64,000 bases of DNA from JABWBD01 sp040768665. GTDB taxonomy: Bacteria > Planctomycetota > Planctomycetia > Pirellulales > Thermoguttaceae. The notes under the pieces are model-generated. The model saw only the letters and a list, made by a program, of their open reading frames with translations. It ran no database searches and was not told the DNA's origin. Made by a program: the position numbers and the translations under genes. Positions 60,110-64,000 of this stretch are shown here, in pieces. The stretch is taken from NCBI GenBank assembly GCA_040768665.1, contig JAXGMN010000029.1:111383-175382 (forward strand), read 5' to 3'. The stretch's first letter is position 1, and the number at the start of each line of letters is the position of its first letter.

Positions 60110-60946
60110 CTATTTGGGCGCCTTCCCCAGCGGCCACAACTCCCATCTCCGAATGAAGATCTCGGCCGCCTCGGACTGGATCGTCAGCTTGCCATAGGAA
60201 GGATGCGAGTCGAAGCCCTCGTTCACCTTTACGCCGTTCACCAGGATCGTAATTCGGCCGCCGTCGCAGATCACGTCCATGCGGGTCCATTGGCCGTGGG
60301 GGCTATCGACGTCTTGCGGGCCGCGGAATCCCAGGACGTCTTTCCAGTCGGGGTCGCGACCGTACCAGTTGATCCGGCCGCGATCGAATGTCTTTCGCTC
60401 CCCGCCTTCTTTCCAGACGGTTTCTCCGTCGCGGTCCTTCGTCACTTCGCACGTCAGCGCGAGCGGTACGTCGCCGCTGCCTCTGACCACGAGGATATCG
60501 CCCACGCCTCCCTCGATGATCTGGGCCTCCATCGATTCCATCCAAATCCCGGAGTACCCGCCGTCCGGGCCGGTGCAATGGACGAGAACCCCCGAATCCC
60601 TGGCCCGATCGACCCGTTTCTCCCAGGTCCGCTCACCCCATTTGAACTCGCAGACCATGTGGTAGTCGCGGTATTCCTTCTTGGTAATCACGCCACCCCA
60701 GCCGTCGCCGGAGATGTGCAGCAGGCCGTCGTGAACCGTGAAGACCTTGCGGGGATCCTCGTACTTCGTGTCTCGCAGAAACGTATACAGGCCGCTGAGG
60801 TCCTTGCCGTTGAACAGCTTGATCACGCCGTCTGTGGGCGAGATCGGCTTGTTTGCGGCCGAAGAATCGGCGCCGCGGGCGCTGAAACAAAGCGAGAGGA
60901 ACATCGCGGAAACGAGCGGTACGAGCGAGGTCGTTCGAAGGTGCAT
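60110..60946 (-). CDS. Exported DUF1080 protein (3-keto-disaccharide hydrolase-like)
   Basis: A 278-residue protein from the ATG at 60946 with signal peptide MHLRTTSLVPLVSAMFLSLCFSA. VIKLFNGKDLSGLYTFL is the family's opening; GWGGVITKKEYRDYHMVCEF, DSGVLVHCTGPDGGYSGIWM and the end SEAAEIFIRRWELWPLG complete a laminin-G-like beta sandwich. Some members cleave 3-keto-glycosides produced by Gfo/Idh/MocA oxidases. A miniature element begins 21 bp upstream of the start. Confidence 0.9.
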   Translation of the reverse strand: MHLRTTSLVPLVSAMFLSLCFSARGADSSAANKPISPTDGVIKLFNGKDLSGLYTFLRDTKYEDPRKVFTVHDGLLHISGDGWGGVITKKEYRDYHMVCEFKWGERTWEKRVDRARDSGVLVHCTGPDGGYSGIWMESMEAQIIEGGVGDILVVRGSGDVPLALTCEVTKDRDGETVWKEGGERKTFDRGRINWYGRDPDWKDVLGFRGPQDVDSPHGQWTRMDVICDGGRITILVNGVKVNEGFDSHPSYGKLTIQSEAAEIFIRRWELWPLGKAPK

Positions 60947-60967
60947 CGGCAAGATCCTCAAGGTATG

Positions 60968-61092
60968 GTAACCGTTCACGCCCACGGCCGGGGACTGGTC
61001 CATTTTTCGGCCGATTCGGGCGTTTTGGAGTTAAAGACGTTGCCCGAAAACATGGACCTGTCCCCCTCTCTTCCGTGGGCGTGAACGGTTAC
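60968..61092. mobile_element. Subtype A miniature element with 8-9-bp target duplication
   Basis: A 125-bp unit with inverted ends GTAACCGTTCACGCCCACGG and CGTGGGCGTGAACGGTTAC. AAGGTATG flanks it on both sides (60960-60967, 61093-61100), extendable by one base. The core is GGGGACTGGTCCATTTTTCG ... CGAAAACATGGACCTGTCCCC. It lies in the promoter region of the DUF1080 gene. Confidence 0.92.
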
Positions 61093-61226
61093 AAGGTATG
61101 GCGGGAACAAAAAACGGTGTGTACCGGCAGCAGCCCGGCCATATGCCTACCGGCGGCGTTGCACCGCCCACCCGGTGAACCCATTTGCCGGGAGGGCTGG
61201 CGCGGGACGGCCTGGCCACTTGCCCC

Positions 61227-61610
61227 TTAGTTTACTCCACTGCTGATGCTTCCGCCACCGCTCGTCTGGCCTTCCAGCCAGACTCGAAGGACTTCGAGCA
61301 CGTATTCCACCTCGTCCGCGGTCAGCGGATTGCCCTTAGGAATGAAGTGCCATTTGGCAAGGCACCCGCGGCAGCAGGTCGCCGTGGCATGCTGGGCGAT
61401 AAAGATAGGGTGGCCCCGCATGGGCGTCTGGTGCCCGTCGTTGGCCGGCTCAGCCGGCGAAAGCCGGCCGGCGACGAAGCGCCGCCCATGCTCCAGGACC
61501 GTGTCGAGCGACTTCGATTCCAGGTAGGCCCTTTCCTTCGGACCTAGCCGTTGCCGGCTGCGGAATTGGCTCCGCCGGAGGGCTGAGAAGAGGTCGTCGA
61601 GGTCGCGCAT
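61227..61610 (-). CDS. DUF4186 family protein
   Basis: A 127-residue protein from the ATG at 61610 (MRDLDDLFSALRRSQFRSRQ). The family's conserved QTPMRGHPIFIAQHATATCC, RGCLAKWHFIPKG is present, with two cysteines and two histidines that could bind a metal. Function is not known; it often sits next to DNA-repair or photolyase genes, none of which is here. Confidence 0.9.
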   Translation of the reverse strand: MRDLDDLFSALRRSQFRSRQRLGPKERAYLESKSLDTVLEHGRRFVAGRLSPAEPANDGHQTPMRGHPIFIAQHATATCCRGCLAKWHFIPKGNPLTADEVEYVLEVLRVWLEGQTSGGGSISSGVN

Positions 61611-61696
61611 AACGGGCCGCACGGCGGTCGCCGCGCGTCCATTCCTTTAATTCTCACAACTGTCTATCGTACCAACTTCTCCTTGACTTAGGAATC

Positions 61697-61790
61697 GGGT
61701 GTCGAGAACGTCGAGGTCAACACACTTGCACGCTTGGCCGATGCGATCGGCTACGACGCAGTCGTTGACTTCAAACGCCGCGGCGTATGA
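61697..61790 (+). pseudogene. C-terminal scrap of an XRE-type regulator gene
   Basis: GVENVEVNTLARLADAIGYD, then AVVDFKRRGV and a stop: the last part of a helix-turn-helix domain of XRE/antitoxin type. No upstream helix-turn-helix sequence is present, so it is a remnant. Confidence 0.6.
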
Positions 61791-61832
61791 GCCTCGAGGC
61801 CGAAGGCTCACCAGGTAGGGCCCTCCTCAGCG
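61787..61832 (+). other. 3'-end stem-loop motif, possible copy 5
   Basis: TGAGCC-...-GGCTCA stem including the stop codon of the XRE scrap, then ACCAGGTAGGGCCCTCCTCA GC. AGGT and CCTCAGC are shared with the other copies. It ends 3 bp before the stop codon of the convergent GH13 gene. Confidence 0.5.
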
Positions 61833-61835
61833 AGG

Positions 61836-63590
61836 TCAATGCACCAAGGGGCCGAGCGGATTGCCTCCGGTCAAAACCGAGTAGCCCTCGACAATCCACG
61901 CGGTCTGATAGCCTTCCAGACGGACGCTGCTGCCGGTCAACTCGGCGGAGCCCAGCAGATCCGCCCCGGGCGGCAGTCCGGCCGCGGCAACGCAATCGAC
62001 TGTGCGAGGCTCAGGACCGAGATTCGCCACGACGAGGATCCGCTGACCCGCGTCGAGGCTCGTGCGTACGAAGCCGACCAGCGACGGATGCCCCAGGTCC
62101 ACCCCTTCCTGCTGAGCTTCCGGATGAAATGCCGGCTGCTGGATCCGCACGGCGAGCATCCGGCGATAGGCCTCGAGCACGCTTCCCGGAATCGACGAGG
62201 AATCGCGGAGGGCGGCATCCAACTCGTCGAGATCGAACTTCCTGCGATTGATCGAGCGGGCCCGTCCGGTTCGCTCCAACCCCGCCGTGTCATTCGCCGT
62301 CGCCACAAGGCTGTGAAAGTAGATCCCCGGTATTCCTCTCAAAGAAAGCATGATCGCCTGGCTGGTAAGAAATCGGCGGACGTGCCGCTGCGGGTCGGGA
62401 TCGCTGAGGGCGGAAAAATACGTGACGTTCAGTTCATAAGGGCTCTCCGATCCGTCCGGATTCCGCTTCACGCTCACGTGCCCACCGCGTGCCCGGATCA
62501 TGTCGATAAACCGTTGCTTGCGGTCGGTCGGCATGATTCCTTCCAGCGGCCGAACACCGACTCCGTCGTGCGACGCGGTGAAGTTGAAGACCGTGGTGCC
62601 GGGCGGAGTCGGCGGCTGACCGTGGAGCCACCCGGCAAACAGCGTGGCGTCGCCGGTCAGGATCGCCTCGAGAAGCAATGGGGCCAGGCTGAACTGATAA
62701 ACCATCTGCGCCTCGTCCCCGTCGCCGAAATAGCTGACATTCTCTTCGTGCGGAACGTTGGTTTCCGTCAACAGGATGGTGCCCGGGGCGATAGCGTCGA
62801 CAAGATCACGCATCAGTTTGACGACTTCATGCGTCTCGGGCAGGTGGATCGAGGCCGTGCCGATCCTCTTCCAGAGATAGGCGATCGCGTCGAGCCGGAT
62901 GATGCGGGCTCCCTGCGCGATATAAAACAGCAATACGGACAGCATCTCGACGAGCACGTCGGGCTCGGCGTAGTTCAGGTCGATCTGGTCGTCGCTGAAC
63001 GTCGTCCATACGTGGCGGAGCCCGCGGGAGGTCTCCACGGGTGTGAGCAGCGGCAGGCTTCGGGGACGCACGACCGATGAAAGGTCTGCGCCGGGCTCGA
63101 CCTCGATGAAATAATTGATAAACGGATCTTTCCCGGCCACGTAGTCGGCAAACCAGCGGCTCTCGCGAGAGACGTGGTTCAGCACCAGGTCGAACATCAG
63201 TTCGTACCGCTGGTAAAGAGCGGCCACGTCGGACCAATCGCCCAGCGCCGGATCGACTTCGCCGTAGTCGATGACGGAAAAGCCGTCGTCCGACGAGTAG
63301 GGGAAGAATGGAAGCAGGTGAATGGTGCTGAGCACTTCGTCCAAACCGGCCCGATCGAGAAACCTACCGAGCGCCTGCAAGGGGGTTGCCCCGGCGGTGC
63401 GGACCTGATCGCCGTAGGTGATCAGCACGGCATCCCGTTCGTCCCACGTGCTCTTCCGCCGGGCCGGCAGTTTCGGGACAAACTCCTCCACGAGTCGCAC
63501 AACCCGCTCCAGGCACTCCGGCCCGCGATCGCCGTACAGAAACGTCAGCCGCGCGAGGATCCGTTCTCTGGTCGGTTCGAGTAGAGGCAT
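61836..63590 (-). CDS. GH13 sucrose/glucosylglycerate phosphorylase-like enzyme
   Basis: A 584-residue alpha-amylase-family enzyme. Catalytic residues are visible: nucleophile Asp234 (IIRLDAIAYLW), acid/base Glu276 (LLTETNVPHEEN) and the transition-state Asp342 (NFTASHDGVG). The start LITYGDQVRTAGATPLQALG and HLLPFFPYSSDDGFSVIDY are typical of subfamily 18, whose members phosphorolyse sucrose, sucrose 6-phosphate or glucosylglycerate. The glucosylglycerate type seems most likely from its general look, but this is uncertain. No signal peptide. The upstream gene is a kinase remnant. Confidence 0.9.
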   Translation of the reverse strand: MPLLEPTRERILARLTFLYGDRGPECLERVVRLVEEFVPKLPARRKSTWDERDAVLITYGDQVRTAGATPLQALGRFLDRAGLDEVLSTIHLLPFFPYSSDDGFSVIDYGEVDPALGDWSDVAALYQRYELMFDLVLNHVSRESRWFADYVAGKDPFINYFIEVEPGADLSSVVRPRSLPLLTPVETSRGLRHVWTTFSDDQIDLNYAEPDVLVEMLSVLLFYIAQGARIIRLDAIAYLWKRIGTASIHLPETHEVVKLMRDLVDAIAPGTILLTETNVPHEENVSYFGDGDEAQMVYQFSLAPLLLEAILTGDATLFAGWLHGQPPTPPGTTVFNFTASHDGVGVRPLEGIMPTDRKQRFIDMIRARGGHVSVKRNPDGSESPYELNVTYFSALSDPDPQRHVRRFLTSQAIMLSLRGIPGIYFHSLVATANDTAGLERTGRARSINRRKFDLDELDAALRDSSSIPGSVLEAYRRMLAVRIQQPAFHPEAQQEGVDLGHPSLVGFVRTSLDAGQRILVVANLGPEPRTVDCVAAAGLPPGADLLGSAELTGSSVRLEGYQTAWIVEGYSVLTGGNPLGPLVH

Positions 63591-63629
63591 AGTGTGATTC
63601 TAACAGGCGAAGTTGTGCCGGCAAGTTGC

Positions 63630-63906
63630 GCGGAATGCTGACGTGTGGTCCTGGAGGTTTGCCTCCCATCGCTTCTGCGCCGTTGGTCAAAAGGTTCCCC
63701 AAGACTTGCCGCAACTGAACCGGGTCGGCAGCGACCGTGAAAGGCTCCGGCCGACAATCGATCCGGCACTCGATCTCGTCGCGGTTCTGAATCCGCTCGA
63801 ACACCTGGCGGACCGTCGAGCCGAAGTCGATGGACTGCTTGACCGCATCCTTGGCCCGGACGACTTCCATGAGGTTGCTGATGATCCGGTTGGGTGTGGT
63901 GCCCAA
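63630..63906 (-). pseudogene. Sensor histidine kinase fragment
   Basis: PNRIISNLMEVVRAKD, then FTVAADPVQLRQVLGNLLTN and GAEAMGGKPPGPH. This is the end of the dimerisation region and the N-box (Asn in NLLTNGAEAM) of a HATPase_c domain. The G1, F and G2 boxes that should follow are missing and the frame runs into unrelated sequence. No methionine start. The sequence to the right edge (63907-64000) shows nothing recognisable. Confidence 0.65.
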
Positions 63907-64000
63907 GAACGCGATTTCTCAGAACGGAGGCACTTCGGGCACCACGCGCTTTTGGGTGGGAAAGTGAACAGGGATGGAGGGAACGCGACTTTGCCGGTGA

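Overview
The window looks like a chromosomal piece of a GC-rich member of the Planctomycetota (Pirellulales-like). This is inferred from gene content: a Ser/Thr kinase fused to a formylglycine-enzyme-like domain, Tat-exported Gfo/Idh/MocA oxidoreductases, DUF1080, DUF4058, secreted HEAT-repeat proteins, XPB helicase, cytochrome-c-tailed membrane proteins, and many hairpin repeats between genes. No rRNA, tRNA, CRISPR array or phage module was seen.

Layout. 1-8.4 kb (minus strand): an unknown partner gene, XPB helicase, kinase-SUMF1 protein, and an O-antigen-ligase-like protein with a TPR-like tail. 8.4-9.6 kb: a large double hairpin and a lipoprotein. 9.8-16.9 kb: sugar-related genes (glycosidase-like barrel, SIS protein, family-10-like glycosidase, RmlD-like protein). 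The glycosidase gene is cut by an intact ISKra4-like insertion sequence with an 8-bp target duplication. 17-22 kb: DinB, DUF4058, a broken Uma2 gene and two unknown membrane proteins. 22.3-32.2 kb: AAC(3)-like acetyltransferase, ceramidase-like protein, two beta-propeller proteins, a Gfo/Idh/MocA protein and a BNR-family protein, probably for breakdown of glycans or glycolipids.

32.3-34.9 kb is a decaying defence-type operon: two broken rhuM-like genes, a four-helix-bundle gene and the 5' end of a type III restriction gene, with TTCAGTTTTCAGT repeats at each junction. One rhuM gene is interrupted by a 123-bp miniature inverted-repeat element with a 9-bp target duplication. 35.7-40.7 kb: a secreted HEAT-repeat protein, a repeat-rich gene-free stretch and a phosphotransferase. 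41.1-45.2 kb: two membrane proteins, each ending in a cytochrome c domain, overlapping a Tat-exported oxidoreductase gene. This looks like a periplasmic sugar-oxidising electron-transfer unit and is the most interesting candidate system here. 45.6-49.4 kb: a compact type III polyketide synthase operon. 49.5-55.9 kb: tatD, a macrodomain gene, secreted proteins, and rplM-rpsI. 56.2-59.1 kb: three-gene proton-translocating transhydrogenase. 59.3-64 kb: AAA ATPase, DUF1080, DUF4186, a GH13 phosphorylase-like gene and regulator fragments.

Running through the window are several small repeat families. One set carries a GGGGACTGG...CCTGTCCCC core inside inverted ends. Another is a stem-loop with a conserved tail that sits just after stop codons. 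Function calls rest on motifs and remembered family features; no database search was run.
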